From positions 585,713 to 649,712 of the forward strand of contig NZ_QPIB01000009.1 in the NCBI RefSeq assembly GCF_003671765.1: a DNA stretch of 64,000 nucleotides. Direction: 5' to 3'. The notes under the pieces were generated by a model. That model was not told where the DNA came from and made no database searches. It saw only the letters and a program-made list of their open reading frames with translations. Made by a program: the position numbers and the translations under genes. The stretch is from Xenophilus sp. E41 (GTDB taxonomy: Bacteria; Pseudomonadota; Gammaproteobacteria; Burkholderiales; Burkholderiaceae_C). Positions 20,541 through 29,844 of the stretch are shown here, one piece after another (position 1 is the first letter of the stretch; each line of letters starts with the position of its first letter).

Positions 20541-22268
20541 TCAGCCGATGCGCGCGATCACGCTGCCGGCTGCCGCGTGCCGGCCGGCCTCGGCCTGGCG
20601 CGTCAGGCGCCCGCTGCGGTGCGCCGTCACCTGCATCTCCATCTTCATCGCCTCCATGACCGCGACGGTCTGGCCCTCGGCCACCTCGGCGCCGTCCTCC
20701 ACCTTCCAGGCCTGCAGCGTGCCGGCGATGGGCGCCGTGACCGCGGCGGGGTCGGCGGCAGGCGCTTCCTGCGCCGGCGTGGCGGCGCCCGGGGCGCTCG
20801 CGGCCAGCCCGCGCAGCAGCACCGCCGGCAGGCCCAGGGCGACGCGCCGGCCGTCGATCTCGATGGCGGTGCGCTGCAGCGGCTCGGCGGCGGCGGGCTC
20901 GGCGCGCACGGCGGCGGCCAGCGGCTCGGCGAAGTCGGTCTCGATCCAGCGCGTGTGGACCTTGAAGCCCTCGGTGCCGACGAAGTCCGGCTGCTGCAGC
21001 ACCGCGCGATGGAAGGGCAGCACCGTCGGCAGGCCCTCGATGCGGAACTCCGCCAGCGCGCGGCGCGCACGGGCCAAGGCCTGCGCGCGCGTGGCGCCGG
21101 TCACGATCAGCTTGGCCATCAGCGAGTCGAAGCTGCCGGGCACCACCGCGCCCGCGTGCACGCCGCTGTCCACGCGCACGCCGGGCCCGCCCGGCGGGTC
21201 GAAGACCTCGACCGGCCCGGGGGCGGGCAGGAAGCCGCGGCCCACGTCCTCGGCGTTGATGCGGAATTCGATCGCATGGCCGCGGGGCACGGGTGTCTCG
21301 CGCAGGCTGAGCGGCAGGCCGTCGGCCACGCGCAGCTGCTCGACCACCAGGTCCAGGCCGCAGGTCTCCTCCGTCACCGGGTGCTCGACCTGCAGCCGCG
21401 TGTTCACTTCCAGGAAGGAGATCGCGCCCGAGGCGCTGAGCAGGAACTCCACCGTGCCGGCGCCGACGTAGCCGGCCTCGGCGCAGATGTCGCGCGCCGC
21501 GGCGTGGATGCGCTCGCGCTGCCCGTCGTCGAGGAAGGGCGCCGGGGCTTCCTCCACCAGCTTCTGGTTGCGCCGCTGCAGCGAGCAGTCGCGCGTGCCC
21601 AGCACCAGCACATGGCCGTGCGTGTCGGCGATCACCTGCGCCTCGATGTGGCGCGGCCGGTCGAGGAACTGCTCGACGAAGCACTCGCCGCGACCGAATG
21701 CGGTGACGGCCTCGCGCACGGCGGATTCGTAGAGCTCGGCCACCTCGTCGAGACGCCACGCGATCTTCATCCCGCGCCCGCCGCCGCCGAAGGCGGCCTT
21801 GATGATGATGGGCAGGCCATGCGCGCGCGCGAAGGCCTCGACCTCGGCCGCGTCCTTCACCGGGTCGGCGGTGCCCTGGACCAGCGGCGCGCCGACCTTG
21901 AGCGCGATGCGCCGCGCCTCGACCTTGTCGCCCAGCCGCGCGATGGCCGAGGGCGGCGGGCCGACCCAGGTCAGGCCGGCGTCGATCACGGCCTGGGCGA
22001 AGCCGGCGTTCTCGGACAGGAAGCCGTAGCCCGGGTGCACCGCGTCGGCGCCGCTCCGGCGCGCCACGGCCAGCAGCTTGTCGATGGCGAGGTAGGTGTC
22101 GGCCGGGCGGTGGCCGTCCAGGCCCCAGGCCTCGTCGGCCACGCGCGCGTGCAGCGCGTCGAGGTCGGGGTCGGCATACACGGCGACCGACTGCACGCCG
22201 TAGTCGGCACAGGCGCGCGCGATGCGCACCGCAATCTCGCCGCGGTTGGCGATCAGGACTTTCTTCAT
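20541..22268 (-). CDS. Biotin carboxylase fused to biotin carrier domain
   Basis: This 575-aa protein has a biotin-carboxylase half (residues 1 to about 450: [22 protein letters not shown]-grasp loop [28 protein letters not shown]) and a biotinyl domain at the end with biotin Lys542 in EAMKMEM. Its ATG overlaps the pxpBC stop (ATGA), so it is translationally coupled to it. No acyl-CoA carboxyltransferase gene is present, and it lacks the BT domain of MccA/PccA-type subunits. Since PxpB/PxpC domains are homologous to the carboxyltransferase domain of urea carboxylase, it may carboxylate 5-oxoproline or a related lactam rather than an acyl-CoA. The physiological substrate is inference. Confidence 0.9.
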   Translation of the reverse strand: MKKVLIANRGEIAVRIARACADYGVQSVAVYADPDLDALHARVADEAWGLDGHRPADTYLAIDKLLAVARRSGADAVHPGYGFLSENAGFAQAVIDAGLTWVGPPPSAIARLGDKVEARRIALKVGAPLVQGTADPVKDAAEVEAFARAHGLPIIIKAAFGGGGRGMKIAWRLDEVAELYESAVREAVTAFGRGECFVEQFLDRPRHIEAQVIADTHGHVLVLGTRDCSLQRRNQKLVEEAPAPFLDDGQRERIHAAARDICAEAGYVGAGTVEFLLSASGAISFLEVNTRLQVEHPVTEETCGLDLVVEQLRVADGLPLSLRETPVPRGHAIEFRINAEDVGRGFLPAPGPVEVFDPPGGPGVRVDSGVHAGAVVPGSFDSLMAKLIVTGATRAQALARARRALAEFRIEGLPTVLPFHRAVLQQPDFVGTEGFKVHTRWIETDFAEPLAAAVRAEPAAAEPLQRTAIEIDGRRVALGLPAVLLRGLAASAPGAATPAQEAPAADPAAVTAPIAGTLQAWKVEDGAEVAEGQTVAVMEAMKMEMQVTAHRSGRLTRQAEAGRHAAAGSVIARIG

Positions 22269-23875
22269 GACGGGTCTCTCGAGGTTCGGCGGGGAAGGTC
22301 GATGGGGTCGAAGCCGGCGGCGACGCGGAAGCGGATGCGCGCGCCCACGGGCACCTGCCCCGCCAGGTCCAGGTGCCAGGGCGCGATGCAGCCGATGACG
22401 GGGTAGCCGCCGGTGAGCGGGTGGTCGGCCAGGAAGAGCACGGGCTGGCCGTTGGCGGGCACCTGGATGGCGCCGAGGGCCGTGCCTTCGCTGGGCAGTT
22501 CGGCCGGGATGGCGCGCGTCAGCGGCCGCTCGCCCTGCACGCGCACGCCGACCCGGTTGGACTGCGGCGTCACCGTCCAGTCCTGCGTGAACAGCAGCTC
22601 GAGCGCGTCGAGCGTGAACCAGTCGGCGCGCGGGCCGAGCTGCACGTCCAGCATGACCAGGTCGCCCGGCTTCGGCAGGTCGCGCGACAGCCCGGGCAGG
22701 CCGACCGGCGCGCCGCCTGGCTGCGGCCGCACGGCCAGCAGGTCGCCGGCCGCGAGCGGGGGCAGGCCCACCTGCGCCAGCGTGTCGAAGGCCAGGCTGC
22801 CTAGCACCGGAACGCGGTCGATGCCGCCGCGCACGGCGACGTAGCTGCGCACGCCGGCCTCGGGTTCGCCGAGGCGCAGGCGGTCGCCTTCGCTCAAGGC
22901 CAGCGGCGCATGGCGCGGCACGGGCCACTGTCTGCCGTCGGGGGCCGTGAGGGTCAGCGGGCCGCTGGCACCGGTGACTGCCACCACGGTGTCGCCACGG
23001 CTCGCCAGCTCGAAGCCGCCTTGGGCGACCTCGATGCAGGCGGCGTCGGCGGCGTTGCCGACCAGCCGGTTCGCGGCCCGCAGCGCGCCGCGGTCCATCG
23101 CACCCGACGCGGCCACGCCCAGCCCTGCGCGGCCGGGGCGGCCCAGGTCCTGCAGCAGGGCCTGCAGGCCGGGGCTGCGGATCTCCAGCGCAGGTGCCTT
23201 CACCGGCGCAGTCGCGCGTGTCTCGGCGGGGGTGGATGTTTCGGCAGCACTGTCAGGGCGTTGGCCCGCATCGACGAAGCGCACCCGCTGGCCGGGCTGC
23301 AGCAGCGCGGGCGGGTCGCGCGCCAGGTCCCACATCGGCGTGAAGGTCTGGCCGAGGATCTGCCAGCCGCCGGGACTGGCCTTGGGATAGACGCCGCTGA
23401 AACCGCCGGCCACCGCCACCGCGCCGGGCGGGATGCGGGTGCGCGGCGAGGCGCGGCGCGGCACGCTGCGCAGCAGCTCGTCGCCGCCCGTGAGGTAGGC
23501 GAAGCCTGGCGCAAAGCCGGTGAAGGCGACGAACCAGTCGCTGCCGCTGTGGCGGCGCACCACCTCCTGCGGTGTGATCTGCAGCAGCTCGGCGACCTCG
23601 GCGAGGTCCTCGCCGTCGTAGTGCACCGGAATCTCGATGCGCGCGCCGGCACCGGCCGCGGCCAGCACGAGCGGCCGGCGCGCGAACTCGGCCGCGAGCG
23701 ACGTGCGCGAGTGCCGGTGCGCGTCGAACGCGACCAGCAGCGTGCGCGCGCCGGGCACGATCTCGCCGACGCCCTCGATGGGCTCGGCCTGCAGTGACGC
23801 GAGCAGGCCCAGCGTCTGCGACAGATCGTCCAGTTCGACCAGGAGCATGCCGTCGCCGGCGGGCAGGACGCGCAT
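22265..23875 (-). CDS. pxpBC: Fused 5-oxoprolinase subunits PxpB-PxpC (KipI-KipA)
   Basis: This 536-aa fusion has residues 1 to about 215 as a KipI/PxpB (CT_C_D) domain and about 235-530 as a KipA/PxpC (CT_A_B) domain ([28 protein letters not shown]), joined by a Thr/Ala-rich linker. In bacteria with separate genes PxpB and PxpC form an ATP-dependent complex with PxpA that opens 5-oxoproline to glutamate. It starts 3 bp after the pxpA stop and ends in a 4-bp overlap with the biotin carboxylase gene. Both domain families also build the carboxyltransferase part of urea carboxylase. Confidence 0.92.
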   Translation of the reverse strand: MRVLPAGDGMLLVELDDLSQTLGLLASLQAEPIEGVGEIVPGARTLLVAFDAHRHSRTSLAAEFARRPLVLAAAGAGARIEIPVHYDGEDLAEVAELLQITPQEVVRRHSGSDWFVAFTGFAPGFAYLTGGDELLRSVPRRASPRTRIPPGAVAVAGGFSGVYPKASPGGWQILGQTFTPMWDLARDPPALLQPGQRVRFVDAGQRPDSAAETSTPAETRATAPVKAPALEIRSPGLQALLQDLGRPGRAGLGVAASGAMDRGALRAANRLVGNAADAACIEVAQGGFELASRGDTVVAVTGASGPLTLTAPDGRQWPVPRHAPLALSEGDRLRLGEPEAGVRSYVAVRGGIDRVPVLGSLAFDTLAQVGLPPLAAGDLLAVRPQPGGAPVGLPGLSRDLPKPGDLVMLDVQLGPRADWFTLDALELLFTQDWTVTPQSNRVGVRVQGERPLTRAIPAELPSEGTALGAIQVPANGQPVLFLADHPLTGGYPVIGCIAPWHLDLAGQVPVGARIRFRVAAGFDPIDLPRRTSRDPS

Positions 23876-23878
23876 CGC

Positions 23879-24658
23879 TCAGACCTCCTGCGCTTCGGCC
23901 GCATCCGCGAAGGCGCGGACGGCGATGCCCTCGGCCTCGAGCCGCTCGCGCACGCGCCGGGCCAGGGCGACGGCGCCGGGGCTGTCGCCGTGCACGCAGA
24001 TGGACTCGGCGTCCACGCGCACGGTGCTGCCGTCGTCGGCGACCATGGTGCCCTCGCGCGCGAGGCGCAGCATGCGCTCGGCGACGGCCTCGGGGTCGTG
24101 CAGCACCGCACCGGGCTGGTTGCGCGGCACCAGGCTGCCGTCGGCGCGGTAGCCGCGGTCGGCAAAGGCCTCGGCCACCGTGCGCAGGCCGGCATCGCGT
24201 GCCCAGCCCGCCAGCGGCGAGCCGGCCAGCACCACCAGCGCCAGGGTCGGGTCGATCGCGCGCACCGCCGCGATCACGTCCTGTGCCTGGCGCGCGTCGT
24301 GGGCGATGGTGTTGTAGAGCGCGCCGTGCGGCTTGACATAGCGCACGCGCGTGCCCGCGGCCGTGGCCAGGCCTTGCAGCGCGCCGATCTGGAAGATCAC
24401 CGCTGCGCGCAGGTCGGCGCTGGCGATGTCCATGGCCCGGCGGCCGAAGCCGGCCAGGTCCGGGTAGGCCACGTGCGCGCCGATCGCCACGCCGCGCGCG
24501 GCGGCCGCGCGCAGGGTGGTGAGGATGCCGGCCGGGTCGCCGGCATGGAAGCCGCAGGCCACGTTGGCGCTGCTGACGAGGTCGAGCATGGCGGCGTCGT
24601 CGCCCATGCGCCAGGCACCGTAGCTTTCGCCGAGGTCGCTGTTGAGGTCGATGGTCAT
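23879..24658 (-). CDS. pxpA: 5-oxoprolinase subunit PxpA (LamB/YcsF family)
   Basis: This 259-aa protein of the LamB/YcsF family has its hallmark motifs [44 protein letters not shown] and VKPHGALYN. It is the hydrolytic component of prokaryotic 5-oxoprolinase, converting 5-oxoproline to L-glutamate with PxpBC. It lies 3 bp before pxpBC and 73 bp after pcp on the same strand. Confidence 0.93.
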   Translation of the reverse strand: MTIDLNSDLGESYGAWRMGDDAAMLDLVSSANVACGFHAGDPAGILTTLRAAAARGVAIGAHVAYPDLAGFGRRAMDIASADLRAAVIFQIGALQGLATAAGTRVRYVKPHGALYNTIAHDARQAQDVIAAVRAIDPTLALVVLAGSPLAGWARDAGLRTVAEAFADRGYRADGSLVPRNQPGAVLHDPEAVAERMLRLAREGTMVADDGSTVRVDAESICVHGDSPGAVALARRVRERLEAEGIAVRAFADAAEAQEV

Positions 24659-24731
24659 GGCAGGAATGGCAAGGGAAGGCCCTGCGGCTGCGCGCAGCCG
24701 CGGGCCGGATCGGGGAAGCGCAGGGCGCGGC

Positions 24732-25394
24732 CTAGTGCAGGCTGCCGCCTTGCGCGTGCAGGTCGGTGGTGGTGGTGAGCGCGGTGCGCAGCAGCACGCG
24801 CAGCGCCTCGACCTGGGTGGCGAGCGCGAGGCTCGGCATGCCGGGCACACGCGCGGCCTGTTCGGGCAGCGCGGGCAGGTGCACGAAGCCGCCGCGCGTG
24901 CGGGCCAGGGCCGGGCGCGTGGCGAGCCGGTGCATCAGCCCGTAGAAGGCGTGGTTGCACACGAAGGTGCCGGCCGTGTTCGACACCGAGGCCGGCAGGC
25001 CGGCCTGGCGCAGTGCATGGACGATGGCCTTGATCGGCAGCGTCGAGAAGTAGGCCGCCGGGCCGCGCGCCTCGACCGCCGCATCCACCGGCTGGCGGCC
25101 GGCGTTGTCGGGGATGCGTGCGTCGTCGACGTTGATGGCCACGCGTTCGGGCGTGACCTCGGTGCGCCCGCCGGCCAGCCCGAGCCCGACGGCCAGCACC
25201 GGCGCCGGCCCGGCGGCAAGCGCCGCGTCCAGCGCGGCCAGTGCATCACCGAACACGCAGGGCATTTGCAGCGCCTGCACGGTGGCCCCCTCGCAGGCCC
25301 AGCCGTCGAGGGCGCGCGCCACTTCCCAGGACGGGTTCACCGTGTCGCGGTCGAAGGGTTCGAAGCCGGTGAGCAGGATGCGTTCGGATGCCAT
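24732..25394 (-). CDS. pcp: Pyroglutamyl-peptidase I
   Basis: This 220-aa cysteine peptidase C15 removes N-terminal pyroglutamate from peptides. The catalytic Glu ([18 protein letters not shown]), Cys ([11 protein letters not shown]) and His ([12 protein letters not shown]) are all in family context. It supplies free 5-oxoproline to the PxpABC enzyme encoded downstream. The start at 25394 gives the standard N-terminus ([19 protein letters not shown]). It is slightly longer than the usual ~215 aa at the C-terminus. Confidence 0.94.
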   Translation of the reverse strand: MASERILLTGFEPFDRDTVNPSWEVARALDGWACEGATVQALQMPCVFGDALAALDAALAAGPAPVLAVGLGLAGGRTEVTPERVAINVDDARIPDNAGRQPVDAAVEARGPAAYFSTLPIKAIVHALRQAGLPASVSNTAGTFVCNHAFYGLMHRLATRPALARTRGGFVHLPALPEQAARVPGMPSLALATQVEALRVLLRTALTTTTDLHAQGGSLH

Positions 25395-25405
25395 GGCGGC
25401 CCTCA

Positions 25406-26362
25406 TCAACGGAACATCAGGAAGTTCAGCAGGAACACGTTGACCAGCAGCAGCGTGAGCGCGGTGGGGATCTGCGCGCGGATCACGGCGTTCTTGTCGG
25501 GCAGTTCGAGCAGCGCCGCGGGCACGATGTTGAAGTTGGCGGCCATCGGCGTCATCAGTGTGCCGCAGTAGCCGGAGAGCATGCCGACCGCGGCCATCAC
25601 TGCCGGGTCGCCGTGGTAGACGCCCACCAGGATCGGCACGCCGACGCCGCCCGTCATCACCGGGAAGGCCGCGAAGCCGTTGCCCATGATGATGGTGAAA
25701 AGCGCCATGCCCACCACGTACACGGTGACGGCCAGGAAGCGCAGATCCATGTTGATGTAGCTGGTCGTCACGTGCGCCACCGCCTTGCCCACGCCGGCGT
25801 CGGAGAACACCAGGCCCAGCATGCCCAGCATCTGCGGCAGCACCAGCGCCCAGCCGAGCGCGTCGGTCAGGCGGCGCGACTCGCGCATGCCCTGCATCGG
25901 CGTCTCGCGCGTCAGCCAGCAGGCCAGTGCCAGCGCCACGATGCAGCCGATGCCCAGGCTCACCAGCGTGGTGTTCTTGGGGTCGAGCAGCGGCACGCCG
26001 CCGAAGACGAGGTACTTGGCCGAGAGGGTGCCAACCATCGTGAGCAGCGGGATCGCCAGCGCAGGGATGAACAGCCGGTGGCCCAGCCGCTTCGCGCTGG
26101 CGAGGTACTGCTCGGCCGAGGGCAGCCTGTGCTTGCCGGCGCCCACGCCGCCGAAGCCGGCGATCAGCGCCATCACGATCACGCCGACGCCGACCCATTC
26201 GGGCGGCACCCATTGGCCGACGAGGAACACGAGGGCGTAGAGCGCCCAGAAGAGCGCACTCGCGTAACGGCGCGGGTGCGTCGGGTCGGCCAGCGTCATC
26301 ACCGCGGTGATGGCGAGGATCAGGCCGACGAGGTCGTAGAGGAGGTCGATGGAGAGCGTCAT
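25406..26362 (-). CDS. DUF979 family membrane protein, putative pyroglutamate/peptide permease part
   Basis: This 318-aa polytopic membrane protein has about nine hydrophobic segments and the repeated motif [21 protein letters not shown] and [19 protein letters not shown] typical of DUF979. It lies 11 bp before pcp and 1 bp after the DUF969 gene. DUF969 and DUF979 proteins are regularly encoded as a pair beside pcp in other bacteria, to my knowledge, which suggests a two-component transporter. Direct function is not established. Confidence 0.85.
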   Translation of the reverse strand: MTLSIDLLYDLVGLILAITAVMTLADPTHPRRYASALFWALYALVFLVGQWVPPEWVGVGVIVMALIAGFGGVGAGKHRLPSAEQYLASAKRLGHRLFIPALAIPLLTMVGTLSAKYLVFGGVPLLDPKNTTLVSLGIGCIVALALACWLTRETPMQGMRESRRLTDALGWALVLPQMLGMLGLVFSDAGVGKAVAHVTTSYINMDLRFLAVTVYVVGMALFTIIMGNGFAAFPVMTGGVGVPILVGVYHGDPAVMAAVGMLSGYCGTLMTPMAANFNIVPAALLELPDKNAVIRAQIPTALTLLLVNVFLLNFLMFR

Positions 26363-26363
26363 C

Positions 26364-27101
26364 TCAGGCCTCCCGGGGCAGTGTCGTCGGGGTGGCGGCG
26401 GCGGGCGCGCCGCCCGCGCCGAGCTCGCGCTCCAGCGCCTTGTCCAGCCGGCGCAGGCGCCAGGCGTGGATCACGAAGGCCGAGATGGCGGTGGGGATGC
26501 CCCACAGCGCGACGTGGATCGGCTCGACGTCGATGCCGGCCTCGTGCAGGAAGGTGGTCATCAGCACGATGGCGCCGAAGGCGACGAAGATGTCCTCGCC
26601 GAAGAACAGGCCCACGTTGTCCGTCGAGGCCGCATAGGCGCGCAGCTTGTGGCGGATGCGGTCGGACAACGCCCCGTAGCGCGCCTCGGTCGCGCCTTCG
26701 GCCATGGGCGCGAGCAGCGGCCGCACCATCTGCGGGTGGCCGCCCAGGCTGGTCAGGCCGACGGCGGCCGTGAGCTGGCGCGCCAGCAGGTAGACGATGA
26801 GCAGGCGGCCGGCGGTGGCCGACTTGATGCGCCCGATCCAGGCCTGCGCATGCTGGCGCAGGCCGTGCCGCTCCAGCAGCCCGATGACGGCCAGCGGCAG
26901 CAGGATGATCAGCGGCAGGTTGCGCGTCTTGACGAAGCCGGTGCCGATCGTCGCCAGGACCTTCTGCACCGGGAAGCCGGCCGCGAAGGCCGTGACGAGG
27001 GCCGTGACGATCACGACCAGCATCGGGTTGAAGCGCAGCACGAAGCCCGCAATGATGACCGCGACCCCGATCAGGGGCCACAGGGAAATGGTGCTCGCCA
27101 T
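26364..27101 (-). CDS. DUF969 family membrane protein, putative pyroglutamate/peptide permease part
   Basis: This 245-aa membrane protein has about six hydrophobic segments and conserved stretches LTSLGGHPQMVRPLLAPMAEG and NVGLFFGEDIFVAFG. It is the first gene of the pyroglutamate operon and probably forms the transporter with the DUF979 protein. The two together resemble a split ion-transporter-superfamily carrier (about 560 residues). The substrate, 5-oxoproline or pyroglutamyl peptides, is inferred from pcp and pxp neighbours. Confidence 0.85.
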   Translation of the reverse strand: MASTISLWPLIGVAVIIAGFVLRFNPMLVVIVTALVTAFAAGFPVQKVLATIGTGFVKTRNLPLIILLPLAVIGLLERHGLRQHAQAWIGRIKSATAGRLLIVYLLARQLTAAVGLTSLGGHPQMVRPLLAPMAEGATEARYGALSDRIRHKLRAYAASTDNVGLFFGEDIFVAFGAIVLMTTFLHEAGIDVEPIHVALWGIPTAISAFVIHAWRLRRLDKALERELGAGGAPAAATPTTLPREA

Positions 27102-27199
27102 GAGCTTTGCTCCTTGGATGTTGAAGTTGGGTTGGGGGGAGACGGGGTGGATCCGGGTGCGCGGTTACGCAGTCGTCGAGGTGCAAAACCTGTGCCAAT

Positions 27200-27270
27200 C
27201 GATCAACAAGAATTTGGCGATGATTGGTTCGTAAATATCAATTGTTGAACAATCAGTGGATTGTTGATGC
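27200..27270. promoter_or_regulatory. Probable GntR operator region between the pyroglutamate operon and its regulator
   Basis: In the 311-bp spacer between the DUF969 and gntR genes an AT-rich island carries the perfect inverted repeat ATTGTT-G-AACAAT (27241-27253), another half-site ATTGTTGAT (27260-27268) 19 bp on, and ATCAACAA (27202-27209) in opposite orientation. Repeated TTGTTGA half-sites next to a divergent GntR gene suggest autorepression and control of the operon. The rest of the spacer shows nothing further. Confidence 0.6.
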
Positions 27271-27412
27271 ACTAAAACGGTGGATACATTGGTGCAAACC
27301 CGGGGCGCAGCGCATCGAAGCGGGGCGCCTTGTGCAGGGATGGGAGCGGCGAGCGAGCGGCGATCTGCTACAACCGGCGGCCCGGGAACCATCCGGCAAC
27401 GACGCCCGCTTC

Positions 27413-28102
27413 ATGACCGACGCCCATTCCACCCTGCCCAGCCTGACGCTGAGCGAACGCGTGGCCGAACAGCTGCGCCAGAAGATCACGGCCGGCGAAT
27501 ACCAGCCCGGCCAGCGGCTGTCGGAACAGGCGCTGAGCGATCAGCTGGGGATCTCGCGCAACACCTTGCGCGAGGTGTTTCGCGTGCTGACCAAGGACGG
27601 ACTTCTGCGCCACGAGCCGAACCGCGGCGTGTTCGTCTCGGTGCCGAGCATCGCGGCCATCATCGACATCTACCGCGTGCGGCGCCTGATCGAGTGCCAG
27701 GCGCTGGCGCAGGCCTACCCGCGGCACCCGGCCAAGAAGCACATGCGCGAGGCGGTGCAGCAGGCCGTCAAGGCGCGCGAGGCGGGCGACTGGCTGGGCG
27801 TGGGCACGGCCAACATGGCCTTCCACATGGGGATCGTGGAGCTGGCCGACAGCGAGCGGCTGAACCTGCTGTTCGCGCAGGTGCTGGCCGAGCTGCGGCT
27901 GGCCTTCGGGCTGCTGCGCGACCCGGAGTTCCTCCACGCGCCCTACGTGGACATGAACCGCAGCATCCTCGAACTGGCCGAGGCGGGCGAGTTCGCCAAG
28001 GCATCGTCGGCGCTCAACGACTACCTCGTGCACTCCGAGCGCATCGTGCTGGCGGTCTACGCGCGGCAGTTGGGCGACGGCAGGGTGGGCGCGGGGGCGT
28101 AG
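27413..28102 (+). CDS. GntR-family (FCD domain) transcriptional regulator
   Basis: This 229-aa regulator has a winged helix (residues about 11-75: LSERVAEQLRQKITAGEYQPGQRLSEQALSDQLGISRNTLREVFRVL) and an FadR-type FCD ligand domain with probable metal ligands including the His in FHMGIV. It is divergent from the pyroglutamate operon and most likely its repressor, with 5-oxoproline or glutamate as candidate effector. The start at 27413 gives a normal N-terminus; frames further up are unlike the family. Confidence 0.88.
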   Translation: MTDAHSTLPSLTLSERVAEQLRQKITAGEYQPGQRLSEQALSDQLGISRNTLREVFRVLTKDGLLRHEPNRGVFVSVPSIAAIIDIYRVRRLIECQALAQAYPRHPAKKHMREAVQQAVKAREAGDWLGVGTANMAFHMGIVELADSERLNLLFAQVLAELRLAFGLLRDPEFLHAPYVDMNRSILELAEAGEFAKASSALNDYLVHSERIVLAVYARQLGDGRVGAGA

Positions 28103-28182
28103 GACGCCGCACGGCCGTGCCGGCGCTCCAAATTCCGAAGGTGCAGTCGGCCGCCAGCGCCCGCCCCGTGGGCGTTGGCGAC

Positions 28183-28206
28183 GAATTCGTCACGAACGTG
28201 ACGATC
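28183..28206. repeat. 24-bp palindromic element, copy 1
   Basis: A GAATTC followed by the hairpin TCGTCACGAACGTGACGA. An exact inverted copy of all 24 bp lies at 47170-47193. Both copies sit between convergent genes: here gntR and the aldolase gene. It could be a REP-like element, a bidirectional terminator or a protein site; no T-tract follows. Confidence 0.7.
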
Positions 28207-28214
28207 CGCGGGGC

Positions 28215-28979
28215 TCAGTCCTTGTAGCCGGGGCTTTCGCGGTCCAGCTTGCGCAGCAGGGCCGGCCAGGCGATGTTCGCGCCCTGGCCGCTGGTGACCG
28301 TCTTCATGACCTGGGCCAGCCCTTCGAGGATGCGCGGGTCGACTTGCACCAGCTCGCCGCCGGCCTGGGCATCGATCTGGATGCGGCAGGTGTTTTCGAA
28401 GGTGTACATGTTGAGGAAGGCGTCGGCCACCGACTTGCCCACGGTGAGCAGGCCGTGGTTGCGCAGCATGAGGAAGTTCTTGTGGCCCAGGTCCTGCTGC
28501 AGTCGCGGCTTCTCGTCGTCGCGCAGCGCCACGCCCTCGTAGTCGTGGTACGCCAGCGACGACAGCACGAAGGTGCTCTGCTGGCTGATGGGCAGCACGC
28601 CGCCCTTTTGCGCGCTCACGGCGATGCCGGCGCGCGTGTGGGTGTGCAGCACGCACTGCACGTCTTCGCGCACCTCATGGATGGCGCTGTGGATCACGAA
28701 GCCCGCGGGGTTGACCGGGTAGGGCGAGTCGATGACCTTGTTGCAGTTCATGTCCACCTTCACCAGGCTCGACGCCGTGATCTCGTCGAACATCAGCCCG
28801 TAGGGGTTGATGAGGAAGTGGTGCTCCGGTCCCGGGATGCGGGCCGTGATGTGCGTGAAGACGAGGTCGCTCCAGCCATACAGGGCGACGAGGCGGTAGC
28901 AGGCGGCGAGGTCGACGCGCAGCTGCCATTCCTCGGCCGAGACGAGGTTCTGGATTTCGGAGGCGGTGGTGGCGTTCAT
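28215..28979 (-). CDS. Class II aldolase/adducin family protein
   Basis: This 254-aa protein has the class II aldolase fold. Zinc ligands are visible in VLHTHTRAG (two His) and in FLMLRNHGLLTVG (third His); the catalytic acid may be the Glu of the YEGVAL segment. Members cleave or rearrange sugar phosphates and related hydroxy acids, or act as dehydratases and decarboxylases, so the reaction is open. It follows the HD-domain gene on the same strand after 146 bp of repeat-rich DNA. Confidence 0.85.
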   Translation of the reverse strand: MNATTASEIQNLVSAEEWQLRVDLAACYRLVALYGWSDLVFTHITARIPGPEHHFLINPYGLMFDEITASSLVKVDMNCNKVIDSPYPVNPAGFVIHSAIHEVREDVQCVLHTHTRAGIAVSAQKGGVLPISQQSTFVLSSLAYHDYEGVALRDDEKPRLQQDLGHKNFLMLRNHGLLTVGKSVADAFLNMYTFENTCRIQIDAQAGGELVQVDPRILEGLAQVMKTVTSGQGANIAWPALLRKLDRESPGYKD

Positions 28980-29018
28980 GGGTGGTCTCCTGTGGGATGA
29001 CGAATACGGACTGCCGAA

Positions 29019-29115
29019 CGCGAAGGGCGCGAAGATTGCGCGAAAGTCGCGAAAGCAATTCGGTCTGGTGGCTCTGTTTTGCGTCCTTCGCGGGACCTTC
29101 GCGTCTTTCGCGTAC
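29019..29115. repeat. GCGAAR-unit array with inverted arms
   Basis: The gap between the HD and aldolase genes contains CGCGAAG/CGCGAAA units spaced about 9-11 bp (29019-29055) and, after about 25 bp, the same units in opposite orientation (CCTTCGCG, CTTCGCG, TTTCGCG; 29082-29112). The arms could fold into a long imperfect hairpin between two co-directional genes. Confidence 0.6.
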
Positions 29116-29125
29116 GGTTGCCGGA

Positions 29126-29716
29126 TCAGGCCGCCGCGGGCTCCTGCAGCGCGGCCTTGTAGATGCTCTGCTTCGGCTGCGCCATCAGACGGCGCAGCAT
29201 GGGCTCGAACGCGCTCATCGGCAAGGTCTCGGCCTTCGGGTCGAAGGCCGGGTTGTCGTAGAGCTCGCAGAACTCGGCCGTGCGCTCGTAGTGCGGATGG
29301 GCCTTGAACTGCTCGCGCATGTCGCGGTCCAGCCCGATGTGGTGGAAGAAGTAGTGGCCCTGGAAGATGCCGTGGTTCTGCACCATCCAGTGATTGGCCT
29401 CGCTCACGAAGGGCTTGAGGATGGCGGCGGCGATGTCGGGGTGGTTGAAGCTGCCCAGCGTGTCGCCGATGTCGTGCAGCAGGGCGCAGACCACGTACTC
29501 CTCGTCGCGGCCGTCGCGCAGCGCGCGCGTGGCGGTCTGCAGCGAATGGGTGTAGCGGTCGACCGGGAAGCCGCCGTAATCGCCCTCGAGGATCTTCAGG
29601 TGCGCCATCACGCGGTCGGGCAGGCCGCGGGTGAAGTGCATGAACTCGCCGCCGATGGCTTGCCAGTCCTCGCGCGTGCTGTCCTGCATGCGCACGAAAT
29701 TCGCCCTTGCGTTCAT
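29126..29716 (-). CDS. Small HD-domain protein resembling PhnZ-type diiron oxygenases
   Basis: This 196-aa protein has HD residues His57 (RYTHSLQTATRA), His81-Asp82 (LLHDIGD) and further His at 92, 109, 115, 121, 125 and 126, with Asp154 in LYDNPAFD. The spacing His57 to His81, and Tyr47 ten residues before His57 (DYGGFPVDRYTHSLQTA), match PhnZ as I recall it; PhnZ's lid Glu is a Phe here. PhnZ-like proteins are mixed-valent diiron oxygenases that cleave C-P or C-N bonds, whereas ordinary HD proteins are phosphohydrolases. Pairing with an aldolase and a Crp/Fnr regulator suggests a small catabolic or salvage pathway. Substrate unknown. Confidence 0.75.
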   Translation of the reverse strand: MNARANFVRMQDSTREDWQAIGGEFMHFTRGLPDRVMAHLKILEGDYGGFPVDRYTHSLQTATRALRDGRDEEYVVCALLHDIGDTLGSFNHPDIAAAILKPFVSEANHWMVQNHGIFQGHYFFHHIGLDRDMREQFKAHPHYERTAEFCELYDNPAFDPKAETLPMSAFEPMLRRLMAQPKQSIYKAALQEPAAA

Positions 29717-29776
29717 CGTTGTCTCCGGGTCGTGGGATGGGATGGGCCCACTGTAGGCCGGGGCGCAGTGGCAAAC

Positions 29777-29792
29777 TGTCCGGAATCGGACA
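29777..29792. promoter_or_regulatory. Perfect palindrome TGTCCG-N4-CGGACA, probable Crp/Fnr-type operator
   Basis: TGTCCG (29777-29782), GAAT, CGGACA (29787-29792) lies in the 128-bp spacer between the divergent HD and crp genes. Two 6-bp arms separated by 4 bp is the geometry of Crp/Fnr dimer sites. It is 53 bp before the regulator's start, fitting autoregulation and control of the HD-aldolase unit. Confidence 0.6.
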
Positions 29793-29844
29793 ATCCAGCG
29801 CCCGCGTTTACCCGGCCCGGCGCTCGCATCCGCGCCCTTGTTGC

